23,221 bases of DNA from UBA7692 sp964552715 (GCA_964552715.1 CAZKHZ010000034.1:1-23221), one strand, 5' to 3'. Counted from the stretch's first letter, positions 14,073 to 22,500 are shown. Numbers and translations are program-made. Notes: generated by a model not told the origin, from the letters alone.

Positions 14073-15895
14073 CAGTTCTCCGCAGTCTTTCTTTTTGCTT
14101 CTGTTTTTACGATAAAGTCATCAATGATTTGCGTGGTTTTTTCGGGATAAACCATGTGAAACAAATGCTCGCGAAAAAGGTCGTGTTCGTTTTGGTTGGT
14201 TACATCCATCACTTCAATGTTTCTGCCTTGATAGATGCGCGGAACATACTTAGCCACGCCATCGTGTTCGCTTTTTAATATCAAAACAGGGATGTTGTAT
14301 TTGGGGATGTTTAGCAAGCCTTGTTGTTTGTCAAACACAATAGATTGCTCCAATGCCGAGTGTGTTTGAATGGCAAAAACCTTTGCCGGCAGGCGGTTAA
14401 GTGCCTTTTCGATAGGTATGCGGTTTAGGTGTGGTAAAGAATCCATTTTGGTCATCAATTCCAATATGCGGTCTTTGGATGCAGCCCAGATTTTTTCGCG
14501 CATTTCTGAATCTTTTCTAATCAACCAGTCCGAGAGGTTGATGCCGCGCTTGCGCACACCCGATTTGGTGTCGAAAGGAATAACGCTGCGCAATGCCATC
14601 AGCAAAGTGCGCGCTTTTAGGCTTTGCTTGGGGCTCATTGACGGCAAAATTACCGTGTCTAAAAAGCCGAGCAAAGCATGTTTAGATTCTTCTCCGTAAA
14701 ACGGATTGGCACCAATGCGCCCGTGCAGGTATTTTTTTACAGCCGGATACTTGCTCAACTCGCGGTCAATCATCATAAAATAGATGTTGCCCATGGAGTG
14801 GTCGAAAAGATAAACTGAATGTCCATTTTCGCCAAAGTATTCTATAACGGCTTCGATGTTTTTTGCAATGTGATGTGAATATTCTGAAGGGGGCAAGTCG
14901 TGTGGAATGGAGCCATAGTGCATGGCTGCGGCTATGTACTTTTGCGAAGAAATGGTAGATAGTAAACCATCGAAAGAGTTCAAGCCCAAAAAGCCGTGAA
15001 CCATAACAATCACAGGCAATTTTTCTTTCGCATATTGTTTGTAGGGGTTGGCAGTGTCCACGCGAATCACACTTGGTCCGTAGGGTGTTTCGCGGGTTAC
15101 CTCTAGTTGTGGCCAGGTCAAAGCTTTATCGTCAATAAACACGGTGAGGCGTTTTTCAACTTTATCAATGTAGCGCAAAAAGCTTGGGCTTTCGTTTTCT
15201 TTTCCATTAGTGGCGTAGAGCCATGCTAAAGGTCTGCGCTTGTCGGCTTTTGTTGCCAAAAAAGCAATGCGTTTTGAAAGTTTAAGGAAGTGAGGTGTTA
15301 CGGTCATTTCCTTGTCCTTTTTGTGGCTCACCAAAACTGCCAAATCTATTGAATCGAATGCCTTGGAGTTTCTCTCTATCCCAGCAACTCGACCTTCGGG
15401 ATTGCAGGCAAGAAAAACGTAGTCTAAGCCTTCTTTATTAAGGTCAAGCAAATACTTAGAAATGGTGGCGTTGAACTCTTTGGTGTAAGTGTCTAATGAC
15501 TGGCGCGAAATCTCTGAGCCGAGAATCTGCTCGCGATTGATGAAGCCTGCTTTATATAGCTTTCTGATGAAGCTGCTGGCATCTGTTACGCCCTCCAAAT
15601 CTCGCTGGCTTTGAAACTTAGAATTTACAAATGTGTAGATGATATTTTCGGGTTTCACGATGTCGGTGTAGTTATCAAAGATATATTGATATGCACCCGC
15701 AGGCGATTGCCCGTGAGATAAACCAACCAAAAACTTTTCGCCTCTTTCGAGGGTCTTGTTGGCGTTTTTTATAAAGTCTCTTGCAACGGCTCTGTTGAAC
15801 TCTTTGCGGGTTTGAAAATATTTTGTGTCGGGTGCTGTGAAGGGTGTTTCAGCTTTAGTGATAATTCCATTTTCTGTATCCATTTCCATATTCAT
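14072..15895 (-). CDS. Fusion of a degenerate NagB/6-phosphogluconolactonase-like domain with an alpha/beta hydrolase
   Basis: A 607-residue protein starting at the ATG at 15895 (TTG at 15898 is also in frame). Residues about 28-230 resemble the NagB/RpiA/6PGL fold: FLVGLSHGQSPAGAYQYI is the phosphate-loop strand and YVFLACNPEGRVAGIERNS sits where family members have a GxGxDGHxA motif. The catalytic His is replaced (Arg in EGRVAG), so isomerase or lactonase activity is doubtful. Residues about 290-600 form an alpha/beta hydrolase: VIVMVHGFLGL gives the oxyanion hole, FDHSMGN holds the nucleophile Ser367 with Asp in place of the first Gly of GxSxG, and SEHDGVAKY and NEHDLFREH supply likely acid and His. 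No signal peptide. Substrate unknown. Similarity to both families is by motif only. Confidence 0.7.
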   Translation of the reverse strand: MNMEMDTENGIITKAETPFTAPDTKYFQTRKEFNRAVARDFIKNANKTLERGEKFLVGLSHGQSPAGAYQYIFDNYTDIVKPENIIYTFVNSKFQSQRDLEGVTDASSFIRKLYKAGFINREQILGSEISRQSLDTYTKEFNATISKYLLDLNKEGLDYVFLACNPEGRVAGIERNSKAFDSIDLAVLVSHKKDKEMTVTPHFLKLSKRIAFLATKADKRRPLAWLYATNGKENESPSFLRYIDKVEKRLTVFIDDKALTWPQLEVTRETPYGPSVIRVDTANPYKQYAKEKLPVIVMVHGFLGLNSFDGLLSTISSQKYIAAAMHYGSIPHDLPPSEYSHHIAKNIEAVIEYFGENGHSVYLFDHSMGNIYFMMIDRELSKYPAVKKYLHGRIGANPFYGEESKHALLGFLDTVILPSMSPKQSLKARTLLMALRSVIPFDTKSGVRKRGINLSDWLIRKDSEMREKIWAASKDRILELMTKMDSLPHLNRIPIEKALNRLPAKVFAIQTHSALEQSIVFDKQQGLLNIPKYNIPVLILKSEHDGVAKYVPRIYQGRNIEVMDVTNQNEHDLFREHLFHMVYPEKTTQIIDDFIVKTEAKRKTAEN

Positions 15896-15924
15896 CAAGT
15901 CAATTGTACATAAGTTTTCAATTA

Positions 15925-15940
15925 TTTCACAATTGTGTAA
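15925..15940. promoter_or_regulatory. Third palindrome site, upstream of the fusion gene
   Basis: TTTCACA-AT-TGTGTAA, one mismatch from a perfect dyad and with the same 7-2-7 layout as the pair near 13343-13399. It lies 30 bases upstream of the fusion gene's ATG, a natural place for an operator. Confidence 0.45.
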
Positions 15941-16056
15941 CGATTTGTTGATGTTTAAATTTCAACAGTTATAGCCATCAATTGTTTGCGCGTGCTTTTT
16001 TTGTTTAATACGATTGCCGTATGGTTATGACGACAATCACTGTTGTTTAAAAAACA

Positions 16057-16078
16057 AAAGCAGCCTGAAGGCTGCTTT
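16057..16078 (-). terminator. Rho-independent terminator of the small gene at 16102
   Basis: AAAGCAGCCT and AGGCTGCTTT form a perfect 10-base stem with a 2-base centre (probably a 4-base loop). On the minus strand it is followed by TTTTGTTTTTT; on the plus strand there is no T run beyond the stem. It therefore ends minus-strand transcription, 23 bases after the small gene's stop. Confidence 0.8.
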
Positions 16079-16101
16079 GAGGTATAAATAGGGATTAGGA
16101 T

Positions 16102-16251
16102 TTAGCACATTAACGAAATTCCAATTGGCATCGGTGTATCCATTGGTGGAGCCGATGGCGGTGCTGCCGCTGACTTAGCCGTGCGATGTGGCGGCATAAT
16201 TTCATGATTTAGTGTGCTATCGGTAATTATTTTGGTGTAAATTTTAATCAT
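16102..16251 (-). CDS. Small proline- and methionine-rich protein of 49 residues
   Basis: An ATG-started frame encodes 49 residues. A basic N-terminal part (MIKIYTKIITDSTLNHEI) is followed by a Pro/Ala/Met-rich tail with APPSAPPMDTPMPIG, ending in SLMC with a C-terminal Cys. Support for a real gene comes from a perfect rho-independent terminator 23 bases beyond the stop on the same strand, with no other minus-strand gene nearby to own it. No signal peptide or family is recognised. It diverges from the M20 peptidase gene, about 90 bases away. It might be a secreted or modified peptide precursor or just a small cytosolic protein; nothing in the sequence decides this. Confidence 0.5.
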   Translation of the reverse strand: MIKIYTKIITDSTLNHEIMPPHRTAKSAAAPPSAPPMDTPMPIGISLMC

Positions 16252-16343
16252 AATTTTCAGTTTACTTGTTCAAATTAAGGCGTTCCATAGAATGCTTTAC
16301 GGGCATAGTTTTAAAAGGTTTCTATTTTGCGCAAAAATTATTT

Positions 16344-17807
16344 ATGCTAAAACGAATTATACTCTTTTTATTACTTGCTGTGTTTGTGTTGGCAGTGGTT
16401 ATTACCGTCAACACTTTTAACCTAAAAAGTAAACAGGTGAAGGTGGCCGAAAATGAATTGGTGAAGGTAGAAACTGATGAAGCTGCGGTGGCAAGGCTAA
16501 GTCAATCAATTCGCTACAAAACGATTTCGTATGATGAGCCTGGCTTGACAGACTATACGCAATTTGACAGCCTTCATGCTTTTATGCAAACGGCTTTTCC
16601 TTTGGTGCATCAAAAGTTGGAGCGCACGCTTATCAATAAATACAGCTCGTTGTATCATTGGAAAGGAAAAAATAGTGGTTTAAAACCCATTCTGATGTAT
16701 GCGCATTTGGATGTGGTGCCTGTGGAGGAGGTGAACAGAAATCAATGGGTGGTGGAGCCTTTTGGTGGCGAGGTGAAAGACGGTTTTATTTGGGGTCGCG
16801 GTACCTTGGACGATAAGGGCAGTGCCATGGCTATTTTAGAAGCTGTTGAGCGATTGTTGAAAAAGGATTTTGTGCCCGAGCGCGACATTTATATCTCGTT
16901 TGGACATGATGAAGAAATTGGCGGCAACGAGGGTGCTGAAAAGATTGCCCAGCATCTTGCATCCAAAAATATAAAGGCGGAGTTTCATTTGGATGAAGGT
17001 GGCTTGGTTTCGCATGGCATGGTGCCGGGCGTGAAGCAAGATTTTGCTTTGATAGGCACTGCCGAGAAGGGTTTTCTTACATTAGAACTAACTGTGAAGA
17101 TGAAAGGTGGACACAGCAGTCGCCCGCCTAAGCAATCGGCTTTGGGTACTTTGGTAATTGCTTTGGCTAAACTGGAAGCGCATACTTTTGAAAGAACTGC
17201 TTCTATCACCGTCAATGATTTTATTGAATATGTGGGTCCTGAAATGGGTATGCCCCTGAAAGCGGTGTTTGCTAATAAATGGTTGTTTAAAGGTATGATT
17301 TTGGATGAATACCAAAAGAGTGTGGAGGGCAACGCAATGGTGCGCACTACTGGTGTGCCCACGGTTTTGCATGCGGGTATAAAAGAGAACGTGGTTCCAA
17401 GTGAAGCTACGGCAAAGGTGAACTTCAGGGTTTTGCAGGGCGAAACTACTGCGGATGTGATTACAAAGGTGAAGAATATTATTAAGAACGATTCTGTGAA
17501 GATTAAACCTTTTGGGGTGGTGTTTGAGCCGTCAAAGAATTCCAGCCCGAATGGTTATGGTTTTAAGCTTCTTCAAACTACTACGGCTAAGATTTTTCCT
17601 GATGCCTGCGTTGCACCTTTTCTTTTGATTGGCAGCACCGACTCTAAACACTTTGAGGCGGTGGCTGAAAACGCTTACCGCTATTTGCCTGTGCGCATGG
17701 ATAGCGAGGAACTTTCTAAAATACATGGTGTGAACGAGCGGATTTCTATTGTGGCACACATGGAGTGCATAGCTTTTTACGAGACTTTACTTAAAGATTT
17801 GAGGTAA
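16344..17807 (+). CDS. Membrane-anchored M20 metallopeptidase (PM20D1/carboxypeptidase S type)
   Basis: A 487-residue protein when started at the ATG at 16344; a longer in-frame reading from TTG 16266 would hide the signal anchor behind 26 extra residues. Residues 4-22 are a hydrophobic anchor, placing the enzyme outside the inner membrane. Zinc-site motifs of the M20 family follow: His121 in MYAHLDVVPV, Asp156/157 in GRGTLDDKGSAM, Glu190-Glu191 in HDEEIGG, Asp217 in HLDEGG, and a C-terminal His in STDSKHF. The STDSKHF form and length fit the PM20D1/Cps1 branch. PM20D1 makes and breaks N-acyl amino acids; Cps1 is a carboxypeptidase. Substrate here is unknown. A strong hairpin overlaps its stop codon. 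Confidence 0.87.
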   Translation: MLKRIILFLLLAVFVLAVVITVNTFNLKSKQVKVAENELVKVETDEAAVARLSQSIRYKTISYDEPGLTDYTQFDSLHAFMQTAFPLVHQKLERTLINKYSSLYHWKGKNSGLKPILMYAHLDVVPVEEVNRNQWVVEPFGGEVKDGFIWGRGTLDDKGSAMAILEAVERLLKKDFVPERDIYISFGHDEEIGGNEGAEKIAQHLASKNIKAEFHLDEGGLVSHGMVPGVKQDFALIGTAEKGFLTLELTVKMKGGHSSRPPKQSALGTLVIALAKLEAHTFERTASITVNDFIEYVGPEMGMPLKAVFANKWLFKGMILDEYQKSVEGNAMVRTTGVPTVLHAGIKENVVPSEATAKVNFRVLQGETTADVITKVKNIIKNDSVKIKPFGVVFEPSKNSSPNGYGFKLLQTTTAKIFPDACVAPFLLIGSTDSKHFEAVAENAYRYLPVRMDSEELSKIHGVNERISIVAHMECIAFYETLLKDLR

Positions 17808-17887
17808 GGTTCTGTAAACTGAGCAAATCTTATAATTGAACATCACAATGTTGTAATGTCAAGATTTGCTAACCTTACGGTTCTTTT
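17804..17887 (+). terminator. Long hairpin terminator after the M20 peptidase gene
   Basis: GTAAGGTT (17804-17811) pairs with AACCTTAC (17871-17878) and AGCAAATCTT (17822-17831) pairs with AAGATTTGCT (17861-17870), with a further small stem inside (ACAT...ATGT). The right arm is followed by GGTTCTTTTT. The left arm includes the gene's TAA stop. Confidence 0.72.
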
Positions 17888-17908
17888 TACACAAAATTCA
17901 ATCAATCC

Positions 17909-17938
17909 TTGTGTTAATGTGGATAAATTCTATATTTG
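17909..17938 (+). promoter_or_regulatory. Promoter of rplL-rpoB
   Basis: TTG (17909-17911), then 19 bases, then TATATTTG (17931-17938): an exact match to the Bacteroidota TTG-N19-TAnnTTTG pattern. It gives an untranslated leader of roughly 160 bases before rplL. A strong terminator just upstream separates it from the peptidase gene. Confidence 0.82.
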
Positions 17939-17944
17939 CGCTCC

Positions 17945-18105
17945 CGTTTTCCGAAAGGGCTTCCAAGACGGTTTCGTAAGTAATACAGAATCAATCAGTT
18001 GAATATCAAAAAAGCGTTGTGAGCCGCTAACGAAAACCAACCGAAAGAAGTAAAGCTTGCTAAATCAACTTATCTCTTAACAAAAAAATAAACGGAATAT
18101 TTATC
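17945..18105 (+). other. Long 5' leader of rplL
   Basis: About 160 bases between the predicted transcription start and the rplL ATG, without an open frame of note. Ribosomal protein leaders of this length often carry a feedback site, usually bound by L10-L12 upstream of rplJ. I cannot match a known leader fold by eye, and rplJ is missing here, so a regulatory role is only a possibility. Confidence 0.35.
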
Positions 18106-18480
18106 ATGGCAGATTTGAAACAATTAGCTGAAACATTAGTTAGTCTTACTGTAAAAGACGTACAAGAACTTGCAAACATCTTAAAAGCTGACTACGGTAT
18201 AGAACCCGCTGCTGCTGCTGTAGCTGTTGCTGCACCTGCCGGTGGTGGTGCTGCTGCTGTTGTTGAACAAACAGAATTTGATGTAATCCTGAAAAGTGCA
18301 GGTCCTCAAAAATTGAATGTAGTGAAAATCGTGAAAGACCTTACTGGTCTTGGCTTGAAAGAAGCTAAGGACTTGGTAGATGGTGCTCCGAAACCTATCA
18401 AAGAAAAAGTTGACAAAGCAACTGCTGAAGATTTGAAAAAGAAATTGGAAGAAGCAGGTGCTGAGATTGAAGTTAAATAA
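18106..18480 (+). CDS. rplL: Ribosomal protein bL12 (L7/L12)
   Basis: A 124-residue acidic protein with the standard layout: an N-terminal dimerisation helix pair (about 1-32), a flexible Ala/Gly/Val-rich hinge (about 35-52), and the C-terminal factor-binding domain with GLGLKEAKDLVDGAPKPIKE. It forms the ribosomal stalk and recruits elongation factors. Normally it follows rplJ (L10), to which it binds, but here the gene upstream is an unrelated peptidase. Its own promoter and long leader precede it, and rpoB follows after 182 bases on the same strand. Confidence 0.97.
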   Translation: MADLKQLAETLVSLTVKDVQELANILKADYGIEPAAAAVAVAAPAGGGAAAVVEQTEFDVILKSAGPQKLNVVKIVKDLTGLGLKEAKDLVDGAPKPIKEKVDKATAEDLKKKLEEAGAEIEVK

Positions 18481-18503
18481 TTTCAACGGTCAGTAAACTA
18501 AAT

Positions 18504-18589
18504 AAGGCGTGGTTTCTTGTCAAAAAGAAGCCATGCCTTTACCTGTTTATCGGGAAATGTTCTTTATAGAACAGTGGCGTTCATCCCGA
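18504..18589 (+). promoter_or_regulatory. Two stable hairpins in the rplL-rpoB spacer
   Basis: The first hairpin pairs AAGGCGTGGTTTCTT (18504-18518) with AAGAAGCCATGCCTT (18525-18539), 15 pairs including two G-U. The second has an outer stem TCGGGA/TCCCGA (18550-18555 with 18584-18589) and an inner stem GTTCT/AGAAC (18559-18563 with 18568-18572). Neither has a T run. In Escherichia coli the same spacer carries a partial attenuator and an RNase III cutting site; a similar role in setting the rplL to rpoB ratio is inferred. Confidence 0.6.
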
Positions 18590-18662
18590 AAACATCCGAG
18601 CAAGGCGGAAACAAACGAATAGCCCAAATAATTCAGAAAAGAGAATTTCAATCCTTATATAT

Positions 18663-21600
18663 ATGGCTGAGAAAAGCACTCAACAAATCCAACCACGAAT
18701 TAGCTTTGGTAAAGTTAAATTGTTGGATAAACAACCTGACTTGTTAGATATTCAATTGGCTTCTTACAAAGAATTCATCCAATTGGAAACAACAGCAGAG
18801 AACCGCAACAAAGAAGGTTTGTACACGGTTTTTCAAGAAAACTTTCCTATTTCAGATTCTCGTAACATTTTCTTGTTAGAGTTTTTGGACTATTTTGTTG
18901 ACCCACCAAGATACACCATTGAGGAATGTATCGAGCGTGGATTAACTTACTGCGTTCCATTAAAAGCAAAATTGAGGTTGTCTTGTAACGACCCCGAGCA
19001 CATTGACTTTAAGACGATTGTACAGGACGTTTTCTTAGGCAACATTCCATATATGACACCTAAAGGCACGTTTATCATCAACGGAGCCGAGCGTGTAATT
19101 GTTAGCCAATTGCACCGTTCACCTGGTGTGTTCTTCGGGCAAAGTTTTCACCCGAATGGAACTAAAATTTATTCTGCCCGCGTTATTCCTTTCAAAGGAG
19201 CGTGGATGGAGTTTGCTACCGACATTAACAACGTAATGTATGCCTACATTGACCGTAAGAAGAAATTCCCGGTTACTATGTTGTTGCGTGCCGTTGGTTA
19301 TGATACCGACAAAGACATTTTGAAATTATTTGATTTGGCTGATGAAATCGAGTTGAAAAACAAGAAAGAAGCAGCTAAAGCATCTGGCAGAAAATTAGCT
19401 GCAAGGGTTCTTCGCACATGGATGGAGGACTTTGTAGATGAAGATACCGGCGAAGTAGTTTCTATTGAGCGTAACGAAGTTTTGTTGGAGCGTGATACCA
19501 TTATCAGCGATGACAATTTGGAATTGATTTTGGATAGCGGTGCAAAAACAATCTTTGTTCACAAAGAATCTGTTACAGCCGATTACTCTATCATTTTCAA
19601 CACGCTTCAAAAAGACACTTCAAACTCTGAGGTTGAGGCATTGAGCCACATCTACCGCCAATTGCGTGGTTCAGATCCACCTGACGAAGAAACAGCGCGT
19701 GGTATTATCGAAAAATTATTCTTTAGTGATAAGCGTTACGATTTAGGTGAAGTTGGTCGCTATAAAGTGAACAAAAAATTGGAGCATGAAATTCCGATGA
19801 ACGTTCGCGTGTTGACTAAACAAGATATTATCGCCATCGTTACCTATTTGGTAAATCTTTCTAACCAAAGAGCAGACATTGATGATATTGACCACTTGAG
19901 CAACAGACGTGTTCGTACTGTAGGCGAGCAGTTGTATTCTCAGTTTGGTGTAGGTTTAGCGCGTATGGCGCGTACTATTCGTGAGCGTATGAACGTGCGT
20001 GACAACGAGGTATTTACGCCTGTAGATTTGATAAATGCAAGAACACTTTCTTCTGTTATCAATTCATTCTTTGGAACATCACAACTTTCTCAATTCCTTG
20101 ACCAAACTAATCCGCTTGCCGAGATTACCAACAAACGTAGGGTGTCGGCATTAGGACCTGGTGGTTTGAGTCGTGAAAGAGCAGGTTTTGAGGTGCGTGA
20201 CGTACACTATAGCCACTATGGTCGTTTGTGTACTATTGAAACACCGGAGGGACCAAACATCGGTTTGATTTCTACACTTTGCACACATGCAAAGGTGAAC
20301 AGAATGGGCTTTATTGAAACTCCTTACCGCAAAGTAACTAACGGTAAAGTTGATTTGAAAGGCAAAGTAGAATTCTTATCTGCCGAGCAGGAAGACAACT
20401 ACACTATTGCACAGGCAAAAACGGATTTTGATAAGTCAGGAACATTCCTTTCTGATAAAATTAAGGCTCGTTTCCAAGGTGACTTCCCTATTTCATCTCC
20501 TGAAGAAATTCAATACATTGACGTAGCGCCAAACCAGATTGTGGGTGTGAGTGCATCGTTGATTCCTTTCTTAGAGCATGATGATGCTAACCGTGCATTG
20601 ATGGGTTCAAACATGCAACGTCAAGCGGTGCCATTGTTGCGTCCGCAAGCTCCGATTGTTGGTACAGGATTAGAATCTAAAGTGGCTGCTGATTCTCGTA
20701 ATTTGGTGAATGCAGAAGGTGATGGTGTTGTGGAATATGTTGATGCAAATCAAATTACCATTCGCTATGACCGCACTGAAGAAGAAACTTTGGTGACCTT
20801 CCGCGATGAGAAGAAAACATATAATCTTTCTAAGTTCTTAAAAACTAACCAAAGCACTTGTATCAACTTGAAACCACTTGTTCGCAAAGGACAACGTGTA
20901 ACTAAAGGACAAGTATTGTGCGAAGGTTTTGCTACACAAAACGGTGAATTGGCTTTGGGTGCTAACTTGAAAGTGGCTTTTATGCCATGGAAAGGTTACA
21001 ACTTTGAGGATGCGATAGTTATCAGCGAGCGTGTAGTTCGCGATGATGTATTCACTTCAATGCACATTGAAGAATTTGAATTGGAAGTGCGTGATACTAA
21101 ACTGGGTGAAGAGGAATTGACTCCAGATATACCTAACGTTTCGGAAGAGGCTACAAAAGACTTGGACGATAACGGTATCATTCGCGTAGGTGCACACGTA
21201 AAAGAAGGTGATATTCTTATAGGAAAAATCACTCCGAAAGGTGAAACAGATCCAACTCCTGAAGAGAAGTTGTTGCGTGCCATCTTTGGTGATAAAGCAG
21301 GTGATGTAAAAGATGCTTCGTTGAAAGTGCCACCTTCAGTAGAGGGAACGGTTATCAGCAAAAAACTTTTTGCTCGTGCTAAAAAAGATAAAACTGCTAA
21401 GGCGAAAGAAAAAACTGCCCTTGAAAAATTAGAGAAGGATTTTGCTAAACGCTTAGGCGATATCAAAGACCTGTTGATTGAGAAATTGATGGTGGTATTG
21501 AGCGGCAAAGTAAGTGCGGGTGTTACCAACGTTTATAAAGAAGAAGTAGTTTCTAAAGGAACTAAGTTCACTTCAAAAGTGTTGGAATCATTAGACCTTA

Positions 21601-22481
21601 CTACTGTTGACTTCGGTAACTGGACTAAAGAAGAAGATGCAAATGAGTTGGCAAAACAAATTTTGCATAACTATACTTTGCGTGTGAATGAAGAAACAGG
21701 TCGCTACAAACGCGAGAAATTCAATATCAGCATTGGTGATGAATTGCCAAGTGGTGTGTTGAAATTGGCTAAGGTTTACATCGCTAAAAAACGTAAGTTG
21801 AAAGTGGGTGATAAAATGGCGGGTCGTCACGGTAACAAGGGTATTGTTGCGCGTATCGTTCGTCAAGAAGATATGCCTTTCTTGGAAGACGGAACTCCGG
21901 TGGACATCGTTTTGAATCCACTTGGTGTACCTTCAAGGATGAACTTGGGTCAGATTTACGAAACCGTTTTGGGATGGGCAGGACAGAAGTTAGGTTTAAC
22001 TTTCGGTACTCCGATTTTTGATGGTGCTTCTTTGGATGAAATCTCTGATTACATCAAAAAAGCAGATTTGCCTGAGTTTGGTTCTACTTACTTATATGAT
22101 GGCGAAACAGGTATCAGATTTGACCAACGTACAACCGTAGGTGTTATCTATATGATTAAACTGATTCACATGGTAGATGATAAGATGCACGCGCGTTCTA
22201 TCGGACCATACTCTCTTATCACACAACAACCATTGGGCGGTAAAGCACAGTTTGGTGGTCAGCGTTTTGGTGAGATGGAGGTTTGGGCTTTGGAGGCTTA
22301 CGGTGCTGCTAACATCTTGCAAGAGTTGCTAACTGTGAAGTCGGATGATATTATCGGTAGAGCGAAGGCTTATGAAGCTATCGTGAAAGGTGATAACATT
22401 CCTGAGCCAACTATGCCTGAGTCGTTCAACGTGTTGGTACACGAGTTGCGCGGTTTGGCACTTGATTTGAAATTCGATTAA
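18663..22481 (+). CDS. rpoB: DNA-directed RNA polymerase beta subunit
   Basis: A full-length 1272-residue beta subunit. Landmarks in order include GAERVIVSQLHRSPGVFFG, the rifampicin-site segment FGTSQLSQFLDQTNPLAEIT (ending at residue 489), TPEGPNIGLI, DDANRALMGSNMQRQAVPLL, KLKVGDKMAGRHGNKGIV and the C-terminal GGQRFGEMEVWALEAYGA. With beta prime it forms the catalytic core of transcription. Residue 490 is Asn where most bacteria, including E. coli (His526), have His in the rifampicin pocket; other main pocket residues (Asp and Ser equivalents of 516 and 531) are kept. rpoC should follow directly, but an assembly gap begins 19 bases after the stop. Confidence 0.98.
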   Translation: MAEKSTQQIQPRISFGKVKLLDKQPDLLDIQLASYKEFIQLETTAENRNKEGLYTVFQENFPISDSRNIFLLEFLDYFVDPPRYTIEECIERGLTYCVPLKAKLRLSCNDPEHIDFKTIVQDVFLGNIPYMTPKGTFIINGAERVIVSQLHRSPGVFFGQSFHPNGTKIYSARVIPFKGAWMEFATDINNVMYAYIDRKKKFPVTMLLRAVGYDTDKDILKLFDLADEIELKNKKEAAKASGRKLAARVLRTWMEDFVDEDTGEVVSIERNEVLLERDTIISDDNLELILDSGAKTIFVHKESVTADYSIIFNTLQKDTSNSEVEALSHIYRQLRGSDPPDEETARGIIEKLFFSDKRYDLGEVGRYKVNKKLEHEIPMNVRVLTKQDIIAIVTYLVNLSNQRADIDDIDHLSNRRVRTVGEQLYSQFGVGLARMARTIRERMNVRDNEVFTPVDLINARTLSSVINSFFGTSQLSQFLDQTNPLAEITNKRRVSALGPGGLSRERAGFEVRDVHYSHYGRLCTIETPEGPNIGLISTLCTHAKVNRMGFIETPYRKVTNGKVDLKGKVEFLSAEQEDNYTIAQAKTDFDKSGTFLSDKIKARFQGDFPISSPEEIQYIDVAPNQIVGVSASLIPFLEHDDANRALMGSNMQRQAVPLLRPQAPIVGTGLESKVAADSRNLVNAEGDGVVEYVDANQITIRYDRTEEETLVTFRDEKKTYNLSKFLKTNQSTCINLKPLVRKGQRVTKGQVLCEGFATQNGELALGANLKVAFMPWKGYNFEDAIVISERVVRDDVFTSMHIEEFELEVRDTKLGEEELTPDIPNVSEEATKDLDDNGIIRVGAHVKEGDILIGKITPKGETDPTPEEKLLRAIFGDKAGDVKDASLKVPPSVEGTVISKKLFARAKKDKTAKAKEKTALEKLEKDFAKRLGDIKDLLIEKLMVVLSGKVSAGVTNVYKEEVVSKGTKFTSKVLESLDLTTVDFGNWTKEEDANELAKQILHNYTLRVNEETGRYKREKFNISIGDELPSGVLKLAKVYIAKKRKLKVGDKMAGRHGNKGIVARIVRQEDMPFLEDGTPVDIVLNPLGVPSRMNLGQIYETVLGWAGQKLGLTFGTPIFDGASLDEISDYIKKADLPEFGSTYLYDGETGIRFDQRTTVGVIYMIKLIHMVDDKMHARSIGPYSLITQQPLGGKAQFGGQRFGEMEVWALEAYGAANILQELLTVKSDDIIGRAKAYEAIVKGDNIPEPTMPESFNVLVHELRGLALDLKFD

Positions 22482-22500
22482 TTATTTACTGCCAATAGTC

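Noticed and set aside
20996..21529. A 177-codon frame antisense to rpoB, and similar long antisense frames at 9463-9780, 16985-17362 and 14370-14699
   Set aside because: They are shadows of strongly coding genes on the other strand and show low-complexity Ser/Thr/Pro-rich translations.
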